Source of the DNA: Megascapheus bottae
Taxonomy: Eukaryota > Chordata > Mammalia > Rodentia > Geomyidae
NCBI GenBank assembly: GCA_024803745.1
Contig: JANJXV010000020.1
Location: 19,632,777-19,696,776, forward strand
DNA length: 64,000 nucleotides
Reading direction: 5' to 3'
Below, piece by piece: positions 24,699-38,175 of the stretch; positions within the stretch are counted from its first letter, which is position 1, and every line of letters starts with the position of its first letter. The notes below the pieces were generated by a model. It saw only the letters and a program-made list of their open reading frames with translations. It was not told the DNA's origin and did no database searches. The position numbers and the translations under genes are program-made.

Positions 24699-27324
24699 AG
24701 ATGTTGGGAAGGGGAGGTTGTTCAGGAGAATTTTAATCTTTTTAAAGAACTATTTATTCTTTGAAATTGCGTAGTGATATATGATGTAAAATTGTTTTAT
24801 TTATTTATTTGTTTATTTTACCGATCCTAGGTGGGTCTCCAAGGAAAGGTTTCACATAAGCAACTGTAGATGAGTTGCCTGTGAAACTGTAGCTAAATTG
24901 GAATAATTTATAGCAATTTTGAATGCTATAAATTAGGACAATATATACCATTTTAACTGAGGAAAGCTTTGTCTTTTTTTGTATTGTAAATATCTTTGGG
25001 TCTCAAAGATTCATAACTGATACTGGATATTCAAATCCAGTATTAAACACTGTCTTCAGGACATGAAATTTAAGCCATGACTATGACTTTACTTTTGTTA
25101 TTTTTCATGATTGATGTTGACAGTAGCAATATTTACTATCAGTTCTCTTAACACAAATATACATTATGCTTTTCTATCTTTTTTTGATTTAATGACTCAT
25201 AATTTAGATGAGATACTTTGTGTACAAAGAATTCTGATAATGAAAACTATATATCCTCACTAACCAAGAGATACAAATTGAAAGCCTAGATTAGAAACAG
25301 TCTAGATTCCACTAATGGTCACATAGTCAATAAATAGGAATTCTCTTAGTTATTAAATATTTTGATACTCTGATATTAGAGTGCTGTATATGTAAAACAA
25401 CCATTTTCCCTGCCATGAAAGTCTAACCCCTTGTCCATATTCTAAAATACAAAATGAATATTGTTACTATTGGCAAGCTAAATTTTGATTTAACATCAAA
25501 CCCTACTTATCAAAGGTAGAATGTATATGAATGAAATGATCATATGATAAGCTATTTTTGAAAAACTCTATGTTGGAGGATAAGGATTTAGTCTTTTGGA
25601 AATGTAAAGGCAAATAATAGCTCATAGTTTCTATGTTAGAATATTCCTACTTACTCTCAAGAGAAGCTGTTTTGGAAAACTGAGGACATGTATAAGAAGT
25701 CATTTAAAAGAGTGCTTCAAAGTAAGATTTGGCCTAGATATGTACTTAGACAAACAGGGTAGTAAGCAGTACACTGTGTTCAAAAGTAATCTATTGGAGA
25801 TTCCGGATAGGGCCAGAGGAAGTCAAATGAATCCTTCACCATGAAATCTATCATTGTTAGTCCATTATCTGAGGCCTCACAGCTCACAAGGGATGCTGTG
25901 TCCCCCCTACTGCGCTCACCTTCTATATTCTTGCAATGTAATGCAGTAACCAAGTGACCGTGAGTCGGAACAATTTCAAGCCTCCCACACAGTGCAGGCC
26001 CACACACTGTACCTTTGATAGAAAGCCACATTTCTGTTCTATTCACTGTTAGGCTATTGAAAGGAAACTGATCAAAAGAAAAATATCAGGTGTCTTTCTG
26101 AGACCATTCTCAGGGTCTGGGCTTCACTCTGAGCCAGTGCACATTTCCATTGGATGACGATTGGGGGGAGGGGGAAGGAGGAAAAGAAAACATGATAGAT
26201 TTTCAAAGATTAAGTTTGGTGAAACAAGTTTAATTTCATTATAAATGGTGGCTCAATTGTTGTTAGTATGTTTTCTATAACGTAGCTGTAGCTCTTTGGA
26301 TATATTTTAGCAACTTTGTTCAATTGCTTATAACATGTGGTCACTATTTCTCAAGTTGTATTTACACAATGTCTCAGCTTCAGAAATGGGCACATAGACT
26401 CACAGGGTCACCTGTTTTACTGCATAAATTGTTTCATTACTTTATCTTAATAACCTGAGACCACAAACAGAACTATAATTGTATATTTTGTCAGAACAGG
26501 TAACCACAAAATACTGCAAGAAAATGGTCCATTTTTCAGCTTTGTTATTCAAAGTAATAGAAAAATTATCAAGTTCTTGTATTGCAAACAAAATGACATG
26601 GAGAGAATAAGATAAAACTGAGATAAATTATTTTATGAGAAATATCAAATTTTCTTAATAGGTTTTGAAAGATAACACATTGATATAGCCTAGTATGATA
26701 GATATGAAATATGAAATAGTTTAAATGATACAGTTTAAAATTAAACATTTTTCAAAGTGGAAAACATTTTATAAATGATATTATTGGAAGAAAATATACT
26801 TATATTTGATCCCTATAGCTGAGAATTTAATCAATAGGTCATTTCAAAGCACATGTTAGTAAGATAACAGAATGAAGCTAAGTTCTATTTTACTTTCACC
26901 TAGACCACAGGGAATATTCTAAAAATTTGCCTCAACATGATAACTAAGGTAAAACTGGAAAAAAAACCTCAGTGTATCATTTATGTGGCTCATCTATAAA
27001 ATAGGATTACATTTTTAAAATAGAGACCATGTATGTACAATGGAAAAACAATATTATTAAAGAATGTTAACTTGCTACAGATAAACTCAGAAAGCAATCA
27101 AGTGAACAGTTTTCTTTAGCAGATTCGGATGTTATATGGTAATTGTGAAGGGCATGTTCCTTTTGAAATTTATTCTTGGGGTTAGATCAAGCACCAAGGG
27201 AAAAAATACATATATATATATATATATACATATATACATATATATTAGAAATAGAAGTAGCTACAAGAAATGCTGTATGCCAACAATGCTGTCTTCTGAT
27301 TTATTTTTATAGATTTATTTGGGC
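24699..27324. other. AT-rich unique DNA, TA-rich tract at 27208-27245
   Basis: No repeat family is recognised until the next SINE. The block 25790-26060 is more GC-balanced and carries an 88-codon minus-strand ORF without known motifs; it may be a conserved non-coding element. A TATA/CATA tract sits at about 27208-27245. Confidence 0.4.
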
Positions 27325-27530
27325 TGGCACTAGGGACCCAAACTCAGGCCACTGAATTTTCACTAGGATCTTGGGCTTTATGTCAGTGCTCTACTATTGA
27401 GCCACACCTCCACTTCCACCTTTTTGATAGTTAATTGGAGAGAATAGTTCTGTAGATTTGTCTCGACTTGCTCAGAACTATTATTTTCAGATCTCAGATT
27501 CCTGAGTAGGTAGCATTATAGAAAAGATCC
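27325..27530 (-). repeat. B1-dID type SINE (antisense, diverged)
   Basis: 'gctctactattgagccacac', 'tgatagttaattggagagaa' and 'tcagatctcagattcctgag' follow the order of the cleaner copy at 12610. The 3' end is diverged. Confidence 0.8.
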
Positions 27531-30396
27531 ACTAGTATCAGATTGATCTTTTATAATACTTGATGCTCTATGAGATAAAGTAAGTAAAAACAAGTTTGGA
27601 GAAGGGCATTTGGGACAGAATCACTGGACCTTCCCATGGCTGATAAAAGTGTACACAATTTGATATGTGTAATCTTTTTCCTTCCATGAAAACGTGTATG
27701 TGATTTGGGTAGTTGTTTGGGGATCACTGGTAGGAAATGGGTGACAGCGTCCTTCAAAATACTGGAATTATTGCCAGTGAGCACCTTAGATCATTAAATA
27801 TAAAGAAAAAATTCTGAACTTAATAGCACCTACATTTCCCCTCCCCATGAATGTGTACTTTGCTTTTATTTCTAAAGTTGAATACAGTTGGAACGTCAAA
27901 GGATAGCTGTCATACCTCTGAGATTTTATTTGAAACTTATTACTTATACATAAAAATAATTCATTTGATTACATTTGCTGCCTTTTCCTTTATCTTAGAG
28001 ACTGAATTAGACATTTCTAAACTTTCCTTTACAGTGAATAAAATTAACTAAATATGTTGTGAGATGGAAGCATGAAAATATATATTAGCACTTTGTTCAC
28101 CATATTAATATAAAAACTTGATTTCTGTACTTTCTTTTAACCCTGTAATATCTAGCCTTACCATTCTAGCAAAGTGATTTCTTATTATCCCTGGGTTTTC
28201 CAGGGCTGTTAAGCTGGACCAAGTAACACTAAACATTCAAAAACTTCACTAGGTTTGTAAACCATGACACATTTTTTTCTTGCCAAATGGCATGAACTTC
28301 ATAAGATAGCATTTGTCTACTTGTTTACAAAGGAGTACATTTTTCAAAGTTACTGAATTTTGATTGCTTGTAGCTCATAATTCAAAAGCTATTAATAATA
28401 AGCAATGGTTATTTTCATTTTTTAATCAAGTATAGGTATTTGCATGTAAAATGAAAGGATATTTGAGTTGCTACAAAAAAAGGCATAAACAGGTACATTG
28501 GTGTTTATGTTCTTGGAAGCATACATGCCCTACACAAATCAAGCTTAAAGTAAAGCTTGTGTTATTTAAATACAGACTAATCACTTTTTATACTAAAAAT
28601 GTCAATATCCCCTGTTAGATGATGTCCAAGGACAGGGGTTTATGCCTTATTCAGTATTATAGTATCCACTAGTCTAGTACAAGTATATGCATTCCATGAA
28701 TAGTTAATAAGGGCTTTCTGAAATTAAAGTAAAAGTAAAAGAGGGATACAAACACACAGAAGACATACAAGCCCCTCCAATCTGAGCTCATATTGGTAAA
28801 AGCCACTTGAAAACATCAAGTGATTTATACTACTTTCTCCTTTCCATTACCTTCCTTTGCTTCTCTTTCTGTAAATGAAAATTCCCATAAAAGGGTCTCT
28901 TGTTGCCAGAAATACCTCATAATGGCAATGCTGGTTTTCAGGAACAATTGCCTACCTTGCTTTCTGTTTCTAAACAGATTTGGGAAGCAGGTCTGAAAAT
29001 AAAAATCATTTCCCCTGAAATTGCTGAGGCAAGAATGAGACTCTCTGGGAAATGCAAGTTATTTTCTACTGCATATGTACATTTGTGTCTGAGTATACAT
29101 GTGAATGGGTCAACATGGACTCTACCTACAGACATGTGCATTGCATGGAAATGCATTTTTTAGATTATGCACTGCTAGTTGGTAATATCAAACTGGGAAA
29201 TGTCCACTGGGAAATGTTCTCTCATTTGTCTTTATACTCAGGCTTTGGCCACCTTTGTTTAAAATTTACTCATCATCACAAAGCCTCTAGGCATCGCCCA
29301 GAAATATAATATTCAAAAATATCACATGATCTAAAGCAACATTGCTTCTACCCTTAGTTGTAGACATTTATTTGTATGAGCTTTCAATCTCATTTATACA
29401 GTAATTATATTCTTTTGATTAATCAACTGAATGTGAGAAAAGACTCAGCAGAATTAAATAAAAATACTTATTAGTAAGGATGAGTTATGGTATAAAGAAA
29501 GCCTGCATTGATGGATGTACTCAGAATGGAGGACAAGCTCAAGACAGGGCAAGCTTATTTCTCTGATCCTAAAACATTTTAGTGAAGGTCAATTACCATT
29601 CTCTACTATGTGGCTGTGCTTTCCAGTACCTAGGGTAACCCATGTCACTAAATAGGAAGGAAGAAGCGAAGAAGGTGATGTTGTTTTCATTATATTGTCC
29701 CAGAATTTATAATAGACATTTCCACTGGCTAGATGCACTCTCAATGTAATAAGGAACATTTATTGCACCTGTCCCAGAGGTCTTACGACATGTTCTCTAC
29801 TTAACTCTATAGCCTGATGTTACATGGTATCTTAAAAATATATTTCATGATAGATTCCCATCCTTTTAAAAATTCTTTACAGGTGCTAATTGTTGATGAA
29901 CAGTTTCAAAAGTATTTGATTTTCAGGGCAGAAATTTTTAGAGGTTCAGAGTAAATGGATAGCAACAAAATATCTAATATTGATTCTATCAGCTTGGAAA
30001 ATGATCTCAAATATTTTAAAACATATTTTCAATGGGTTTTGTATGTTTAGAAATTAAGGTCAAATGGGTTCATTGCCAGATATCTGAAGCTTGACAAAAT
30101 AATTATCTTCCCAGAGTGATCCTGAATATTGTATTTGACATAGGAAAGCAAATTGGATTAGAATTGTATAGCAGGATAGAGAAGGTTTCCAGCATGGCAG
30201 GCAACTTGGCACAGTGAAAAGATTTTCTAAAAGAATATTGGCCTTCCCATTTCATTGTTTAATTTGATAAGTATCCCAAAACATGATATTGTTGAGTAAG
30301 TAAATTACAGTTTATTATATTACTTTTACTGTTTTAAAGACACACATATACATATCTATACATATATATACATATTTAATTTTATTTGTTTAAGTA
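27531..30396. other. AT-rich unique DNA, no repeat recognised
   Basis: About 2.9 kb almost free of recognisable repeats. 28880-29310 carries overlapping ORFs of 85-87 codons (plus) and 72 (minus) without known motifs. Confidence 0.45.
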
Positions 30397-30590
30397 TTTT
30401 TTTTTGGCCAGTCTTGGGACTGGAACTCAAGGCCTGAGCACTGTCCTGAGGCTTTCTCAATGCTAGTGCTCTATCACTTAAGCCACAACACAACTTCTGG
30501 CTTTTTCCATGTATGTGGTACCAAGGAATTGAACCCGGGTCTTAGTGCATGCTAGGCAAGCCCTCCACCAGTAGGCCAAACCTCTGGCCC
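30397..30590 (-). mobile_element. IDL-Geo SINE (antisense)
   Basis: T-tail, 'ggccagtcttgggactggaa', 'ctatcacttaagccacaaca', 'catgtatgtggtaccaagga' and an ID head ending in 'ggccaaacctctggccc'. Moderately diverged. A 63-codon antisense ORF across it is a shadow. Confidence 0.9.
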
Positions 30591-30975
30591 TTGTCCAAGT
30601 AGTTTTATCAGTTGGTTTGCAATTCAAAATTTCAGCAACAAAACTAGATTGATGAGCATCTTCTAACATATTGTTAGTCTTCCCCTTTTCACCCTCGCCC
30701 CAAAAAAGATTCTCTGGTCTTTTGGTTATGTTTTTTTTGGGGGGTGTTATTTCTTTTTCTTATCCAGCATATCCATTACCATTAAAAAATGAAATGTATT
30801 CTTTTTTTGAAAAGATGATGCAGTACTAATCCATTTATGTGAGCATCATTTGTTAGTGTATGATTCTAGCAACATGATTATCTCAGTTGGCTTAATCTAT
30901 ATCCAAGATGTTCAGGAACACTCTGATTATATGTTTCATTATTGGAACTACTGGAGAAAGAAAAAGGAGAAGGAA
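30591..30975. other. Unique DNA between SINEs
   Basis: Nothing recognised. The last bases ('aaaggagaagga') resemble the sequence after the next element and may be its target site. Confidence 0.5.
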
Positions 30976-31320
30976 GCCGGGCATGGTGGCTCACAGCCTG
31001 TATTCCTAGCTCCTCAGGAGACTGAAATATGAAGATCAAGGTTCAAAGCCAGCCCAGGCACAAAAGGACCCGAGATTCTTAACCCAATTAACCTCTAGAA
31101 AATGGGAAGTGGGGCTGTGTCTCAAGGGTAGATCTGTAGCCTTAAGCTGAAGAGCTCAGGGACAATGCCCAGACCCAGGGTTAGGGGAACAGCCTTGAGT
31201 TGAAGAGCTCATGGACAGTGCCCAGGTGGAGTTCAAGCCCCATGTCCCCCCAAAAAAACAAACAACAACAACAACAAAAACAAAAACAAGAAGAAAAGAA
31301 AAGAAAAAGAAAGAGAAGGA
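30976..31320 (+). mobile_element. B1-dID type SINE with internal duplication
   Basis: 7SL-like head 'gccgggcatggtggctcaca', 'agctcctcaggagactgaa', 'gttcaaagccagcccaggca', linker 'aattaacctctagaaaatgg' and a right monomer in which a 34-base unit occurs twice (31138-31171 and 31191-31224, four mismatches). A long A-rich tail of CAA/AAG units follows. The head is the best 7SL match in the window. Confidence 0.93.
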
Positions 31321-34300
31321 GCTTTGTTGGGAATTGGGGCTGTGACTATTAAACAGTTATCATGTGGCTAGCATGACACTTCAATTTTAGTCCATTTAAA
31401 TGAATTTACCCCTTAAGAACTACACAGGGCAAAATATTATTGCTGATCAAAAAACTGATGTACAATGACTAAACCAAGTTTTTTATTTATATAAAACCCT
31501 TTTACTATCCTTGTCTTCTGAATACACACACCTGAATCAGCTAGGAAACATCTCCATTCACTCATTCTTAGTCTATTAGTATGCTTGTTGTCCTAGTATC
31601 TTTCTGTCATAACCAAATATCATAGATGGGGTCACTGAAACTACAGGATTGCATCAAAGTTCTGGAGAATGCTACTCAGAAACAAAGGTACCAGCAGAGG
31701 AAAAACCCTCTCTTCTAATACCTGGAATTAGGACTACTGAGTAGGAATTCTGTGAGTCCTAATCCAACTTGTAGCATCACTACACCCTCAAGTGTTGGTA
31801 ATATGCTACATGAATTACTTATATTCTTTATTTTAAATTGATCATGTCACTTAGCATTTAATATACTTTCTTATGAAATGCCATATCTGGAAGATTCATG
31901 TCTTTTGAGAAGTCTGCCATTTATGAAATCATAATATAAATATTCGCATTTTTTGATCACAGAACTCATATGATAGATTCAAACTATTTGCTATATCTTG
32001 AGAATTCCTGATGTTACTAGGGAATATTGCTGGTTTAAAGCAAATAGAATTTTAGTTTTTCTAACTTATTACCTCTAGACTATCCAGTATCCTTTCAGTA
32101 ATACTAGTTTTAATTTTTTCATGCAAAAATTTCTTGACAATCTTTGCCATGCTTTTCCTCTTTTAGTTTACCAAAGCAAACAATTTGCTTATGTTCTTGG
32201 GATTTAATTAATGCATTATTTATTCCATGGTAAATGTTCACTCAGCTCTATTCATTTGGACAAGAATAATTTTGTGAAATGTCTTGGGCACAAATGCTTA
32301 AAGAAATGATTGTGTTGGCAGTTACGAAAAATCCATTTCTTTGTTAAATAAAACCACATAAAGAATATAAAACAAAAGATTTACTACAAAAATGAGAGGG
32401 TATTAGAAGTATTCTCTGCTTTGTTAACTTTCTGCCCCTTTTTGTTGGAGTGTCATATCTTAATAATTTGGACAGCCTTTGCATTTAAAAAATACTTCTT
32501 CACAAAGTCAGGGAACAATTTAACATTCAGTATTTGGCTTCAAAATGAGAGGTTCTCTTTTTCTAAGACTATTTACCCTTCTCCCCCCTCTCCCCCAGGG
32601 GAAGTGTGTTTACAATCTTTGGTTTTTTATCCTCTCATTTGTTGTTCTTTAAACTGGTGATAAGTAGGGTGGTTGCTTTTCAAAATTTAATTTCCAGTTC
32701 TTTCTTGCTAACTGAACCTTGATTTTACTGGAATTGTTTTCCCAGGCTTCCTGGCTGAGCTAGGACCAGCCATGAGGCAGACTCTGGAGGGAAAAGCAAC
32801 AGTGTCTGAGGGATTTTTCACAAAATCTTTTGCTTTCATTAGAGATAGTGGGGGCTTCTCTTTCCTTTCTATTTCATTTCTGGTTGGAAATGTGAGAGGT
32901 ATCCACATCTACAGCATCATCCTGTACCCACACAATGAGCATCATAAGTTCAAAGCCACAACGCGAAGAGTGATGGAGGAGAAATACAAACAGAATTGGC
33001 TCTTTTGGAATCATCATTTAAGTCCCTGACCCTTATCAGCAAGTTGTAACTTGACTTCTTCCTGTGACCGAAAATACAACTTCTATTTCATTTTGGTCAG
33101 GCTTTTTGTCACTTACATATTACATACACTCGAAATAGGTGCTGTGCCAGTAGATATTTCTGATATGTGGAAATGTTTGTTATCTTCTGTGTTTTACAGG
33201 TAGTTAACTACCCACATTCAAGCTATGAAACGATTGAAATTTCTGATGGTGGCCGTGGTGGTAGTGGTGATGGTGTGTGTGTATGTTTCATTTAGGACCT
33301 AGATTCTTGATTTTTTTTATCACTTTAATTCACTTATCTTTAATAGCACATTTAGCAGGTAGTTTTTGGACAGTGCAGGTCTAAAACAGGGAATAATTAA
33401 ACAACTTAACCTATTATAAGAATTTTAATGTCATCCTCTGGAAACATCCTGTGACATTGCTTATTTATACTTGTGTCAGTCACTACTTTTGACTCATAGA
33501 TTATGTCTCTTCTGTCAGAAAACCTTGACAATCATCATGTATATAAAAAGATAGGTCCATATATAGGACTATATGCTAAGTCTGGCTTTCTTCATGGATC
33601 CGGTGTGAGTTCTAATGTAAATCTGGAAGACTTTTCTTTAGAAACAACCCTAATATTCATGATACAGGCTAGCTATTTCCTTCATGATTGAATTACAATT
33701 ACAAAAGCTTTCTTATAAATCATTAATGTTTTTTATGGGCAGCATTTGTGTCATTTATCGAAACAAGTTATTTTAAGGAGACAACTTTATGTATCATTAA
33801 TCAACCACACTGTATGAACTGGAGGAATGCCACTAGCTCTCTGATCATACCCTTAAACTTTGAAACTATTTCTGACCAATTCTGGTTGGCCACTATTTAG
33901 TTTATTTCCTTCTATTTTTTTACATTTTTTTCATTTGGGGGAAAATGGTAGGCCATTCTGAACAGATGCTCCTTGCATTTCCAAATGGAATAATGTACTA
34001 GAATTTGAGTTTTAAAACTACAGTTTATTCTTTTATGGAGTACAGATTCAATTTTTTTCATGATCTACTGGTGCAAGTGTTAACATTCCTTCGCTTTTCT
34101 CTGTAGTATCTTCTGTCTGTGATGAATTTCATTCTCTTATTCCTCAGTTAGCTTTCTAAATAATGAAAGTGGCAAGATTTTAGATATTGTAGTTCACTTT
34201 CCACTAGTTATTCATGAATATGAATATGATGGTTGTTTACACATGAGGCATCTTATAAAAATAGCCTTTAGGAACAAATTTCTGAGAGGAAGACAACAAA

Positions 34301-35907
34301 AAATTGGTAAAGCAATTTGTGTTATGAGTTCACTTTTTGTGATAAAATATCATCTTCCTTTTTGTAGGACCTGTGGATTCCAATTGTGTGAATAGAAAAC
34401 AATCAACTTATTTCCTTTGTAAAATCAAGATGTTCCTTGGTCATATAATTAATTGGCTTATATGGAATTTCACAATATATTTATATATAATATTTAAAAA
34501 TACTAACTTTAGTATGATGAATATAATAATGTACTGAAGTTTATTTATAAAATAAATTAAAAGTATTAACTATATATTTCTTCCTTTGGTCTTTACACAT
34601 CACACTTTGGAAAGATTACCAGAGCATTTTTTCCAGTACTATGACTTAGCACTTGTGCTAATCTGACATATGTACATTCAGATAAACTATGTCAGAGAAA
34701 TTCATGTTCCTATAGCTCTAGAGGCAAACTACTAAGCATGAGAATCTCTTTGGTTTTTATATTTATGAACAGTAAGAAGAAATTAAAAAGTGTTATTGAA
34801 TAAATACCTGGGAAAAATTTTATTTTAATGGAAATAAAGTTTAAGTTTGATATTCTTTAAGCTATGGTTATTTTTGGATGCCTAAATTATTTCTTAACTC
34901 CTGCACCTTCTTTTAATTCTTCTCTAAATATTTTGACCCTCAGAATTACTAATTACAGACTATTTTCCCTGTGCTTGGAAATTGCAAGATGTCTTGTATA
35001 ATCCGTTAAAAATAGCAATAGCTAAGAAACAATGTGGTATTTTATACAGAGGTATTGGTATTGTGCTATAGAACAAGAGATCTTGCCAAGACATAAATTG
35101 ACAGTCTGTTTCCATAAAGGTTTACTGATGCTTGGTGATATTTATAGATAGGAGTTCATGTAGATTTTGTTTAAATAGAGTGCTTAGTATAAAGAATAAT
35201 AACAAAGTTCAGAATGAATTAAATTTTAAACTTCAACCCCTAGACAAAAGACTTAAACTAATATAACTATCTCTTTTATATGGCTTTAAAGAGGCACATG
35301 TTGACTTTACATGCTAGGTTAATTCATGGATTTTTTAAGGAAGCAGGTCATAGCAGAAATACAAAAATAGGTGGCAGATAAGCAGGAAATGTAGATACAG
35401 TTGATCTGTTAAATGTTCTTTGGGTGCAGGGTAAGAACATAAATGTTGATATGCACCTGCCAAAAATAGTGCTTTGGTATTTTTGGCTGTGAGCTTATTT
35501 TATCTGCTGTGACAAAGAACTGATTATCTCTACTTCTAAGACTGTGTTTTTAAAATGGAAGTTAATTTGTCTAGACAATTAATATTAAAGTTCATTGATT
35601 ATGAGCTTACATAAGTTCTTTAGCACATGAGCATTTTAAAATGCAAAGGCAAACCTGTGTTTCCTAGTAGGGAAATGGTGGAAATATATAAAAATACATA
35701 AGTACATATACATATTATAAACTTGCAGCTTTTACAGACAATTAAAATATACATTCTACCTTTTATGTTTTCTCTTAGGACTGAATGTTGATTTTAGCCT
35801 AAACTTGGTAATGTGTTAATTTATAACTGGCAAAATAGTTACATAAAAATGTATGCTACAAAGTGACATATATTTTTATAGCTATGGATTTGATTTATTT
35901 ATTTAGT
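31321..35907. other. Long mostly unique stretch; possible ancient relic at 31590-31740
   Basis: 31590-31740 ('aaccaaatatcatagatggg', 'acaggattgcatcaaagttc') resembles an old mammalian dispersed repeat whose name I cannot fix. A short GGT/GT-rich patch lies at 33243-33287. ORFs of 62-85 codons near 32.4-33.7 kb show no motifs. Otherwise nothing assignable. Confidence 0.4.
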
Positions 35908-36360
35908 TAGTTTTCTTTCATATATTTTATTGTAATTAATAGAAGGGTTACATTATATTCACCAGATAGAAGGTGCATTACTTCACAAAGATTGATACCC
36001 TTTCTCATGTCTTGGTCCCCATTTCCCGCTTCCCTATATGATTTCGAATAATGAAATATGCATATATACAATATATAAGTTAACAAGGTGAAATACTGTA
36101 ACAATATGAGATAACCAAGGGACAGCAAAAGAGATGAGAGATAACATAGTACATTAAGGACAACAATCACTCATCATATGGCTTTTGTTTCTATATCCTG
36201 GAGGTCCTTTCATTTAATGTCACACTGTATGGCCTTATATATTTAGGTTTTGTTCTATTGTAAATCTCTGCTAGGAGAGCCCAAGTTTTCTACTGATTAT
36301 GACAAATGAGAGAAACCACTGAGCTTATGTTCCTTTGAAAAAATCATATTAAGTGAAGTT
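35908..36360 (-). mobile_element. LINE-1 3' region (antisense)
   Basis: Antisense L1 3' UTR: 'tgtaattaatagaagggtta', 'ccagatagaaggtgcattac' and 'atgtcttggtccccatttcc', continuing to 'acaaatgagagaaaccactg', which is collinear with 50745-51220. An 87-codon minus-strand ORF lies within it and is not a gene. Confidence 0.85.
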
Positions 36361-36420
36361 ACATGTATTTTTAAAGGAGACATTTTAGTGATTAGTTTTG
36401 ATGATTCATATTGATGTTTT

Positions 36421-36545
36421 ACTATTATTTTTTAATATTTTTATTGTAATTAATAAAAGGGCTACATGATATTTTCCAGATAGAAGGTGCATTAATTCAC
36501 ATACATTGAAACCCTTTCACATGTCTTGGTACCCATTACCCTCCC
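36421..36545 (-). mobile_element. Second LINE-1 3' end (antisense)
   Basis: Repeats the first 120 bases of the copy at 35908 ('tgtaattaataaaagggcta', 'agatagaaggtgcattaatt'), then stops. It abuts an antisense SINE. Confidence 0.82.
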
Positions 36546-36785
36546 CCCACCCACCATTTATTTCTTTTTGCCAGTACTGGAGCTTGGACTCAGGACCTGG
36601 GTGCTGTCATTTAGCGTTTTCTTTTTTTCATTCACGGTTGAATCTCTACCACTTGAGCCACAGTTCCACAGCTTTTTGGTGGCAAATTGGAGATGAGAGA
36701 CTCATGGACTTTCCTACTCAGAATGGCTTAGAATTGTGGTCCTCAGATCCAGCCAGAATTACAGGTACATGACACTGGTGGCCCA
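36546..36785 (-). repeat. B1-dID type SINE (antisense) beside L1 end
   Basis: 'gccagtactggagcttggac', 'accacttgagccacagttcc', 'ttggagatgagagactcatg' and 'gaattacaggtacatgac' give the full right monomer, linker and a shortened head. An 88-codon plus-strand ORF over it is a shadow. Confidence 0.87.
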
Positions 36786-37106
36786 GACTTCCATAATTTC
36801 TTGATTAAAAAAAAATAATAGTGTCAAACTTGTTTATATTTCATAAATACATTTCAATAATGAATTCAGAAATGTGTCTTAAAATCTCATACTCTCTACT
36901 AGCAATAAACATTTTATCATCAGAGAGAAAAAAAGCTTTCGGAAAATTGGCTAACGTCTAGCCAGCTTGTGTTTTCCTGTATGCTGTGCCCAAATTAAGT
37001 GACATTATCAGATAACTATGTGTCTGTGCTATGTTTTAGTCTTTCTTAGTTGATGTTATGAAAAGATGTTAGTTATGAATGAAATACATAAATATATAGA
37101 GGGTAG
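36786..37106. other. Unique DNA, nothing recognised
   Basis: No gene or repeat recognised. Confidence 0.5.
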
Positions 37107-37308
37107 TGATGACTGACACTTTTCATTCTAGCTCCTCAAGAGGCTGAGATATGAGGATCACAGTTTGAAGACCTCCACTCACTGCCTTCTTTTCAGGAAA
37201 GTCCATGAGACACTTAAGTCTAATTAAAACAGAAACGACAGTTGGTAGTGTCAACCTTGAGCAGGAAAGCCAAGTAATAACACAAAATCCTGAGTTCAAA
37301 CACTAGAA
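37107..37308 (+). repeat. B1-dID type SINE (sense, diverged)
   Basis: 'agctcctcaagaggctgaga' and 'tgaggatcacagtttgaag' give the head; 'ggaaagtccatgagacactt' the linker; 'caaccttgagcaggaaag' and 'cctgagttcaaacactag' a worn right monomer. Confidence 0.8.
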
Positions 37309-37489
37309 TATTAGTATACACATACAAATAACATATGGGCCTGTGTACACACACATATGGATTATTGAAGATATAGTGTATTCCACTTAATTGCTTGTTT
37401 TGAGTGAATTACCAAGGAACACTGGAGGTACAAAATATTGTTATACTTTTTCCTGAAAAAAATTCCCTGCCTTCATCAAGTGCAACACT

Positions 37490-37545
37490 TTTTATTTATT
37501 TATTTTTGCCAGACTTGGGCCTTGAACTCAGAGCTTGAGCACAGA
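37490..37545 (-). repeat. SINE 3'-end scrap (antisense)
   Basis: T-rich tail plus 'gccagacttgggccttgaac' and 'gagcttgagcac', then the similarity stops abruptly. Confidence 0.7.
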
Positions 37546-37724
37546 GAGATAAAGTAGAGGCAACTGAAATAGTTCTCAGCAGGAAGTGTCCTTCTCCTAG
37601 GGCTTTAGGCAATAGATCACACTTTGTATGATTTCTCAAAAGTCCTAATTTCCTGCTGCATAAAATTCAGTTAATGCCAATTGCATTGTCTAAACCTCAA
37701 GGAGCAGGGGCCAAAGGTTCTGAG

Positions 37725-37946
37725 AATTCTGGATTTGGAATCAGAAAGACATGGAATAATAATTTAACCATGAAGCGTCTTTCCTCCTCTGGAAAATGAA
37801 ATCATAATAGTATATGGAGTTATTGGATAAAAAAGGATATAATGTTTACAAAAACAGGCAACACTAAGCCTAGAATATGGAAATGTCTACAGAATACTTA
37901 ATATATAGTGAGTAATCAAATCTGGCTGCGTTGTTGCTATTGTTAT
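37725..37946 (+). repeat. MIR SINE (ancient mammalian)
   Basis: 'ctggatttggaatcagaaag' (5' part), 'tcctcctctggaaaatgaaa' followed by 'tcataatagtat' (core), then 'agtgagtaatcaaatctggc' near the end follow the MIR order. Highly diverged, as expected. Confidence 0.72.
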
Positions 37947-37983
37947 TCCCATTGGAGGTTTATAGTCTTCTATTAGTTTTATA

Positions 37984-38175
37984 CTGTGATTCTCAACCTG
38001 GAGCAATTATGCCCCCAGGGGACATTTGGCAATGTGTAGAGACATTTTTGGCTCTTCACAGCTGGGAGCAACGTGCTACTGGCATCTAATGGGTAGAGGA
38101 TCCAGATGTTCTCCATAGTCAACAATATACAGGGCAGTTCTCTTGACTCCAGAGAACTATCGGCCCCAACACATC
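37984..38175 (+). mobile_element. MER5-like nonautonomous hAT DNA transposon
   Basis: 'gtgattctcaacctggagca', 'ccaggggacatttggcaatg', 'tagagacatttttggctctt' and 'ctactggcatctaatgggta' fit the MER5A/B consensus as I know it. The far inverted end is missing. It is an old, immobile relic and explains the 72-codon minus-strand ORF here. Confidence 0.85.
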
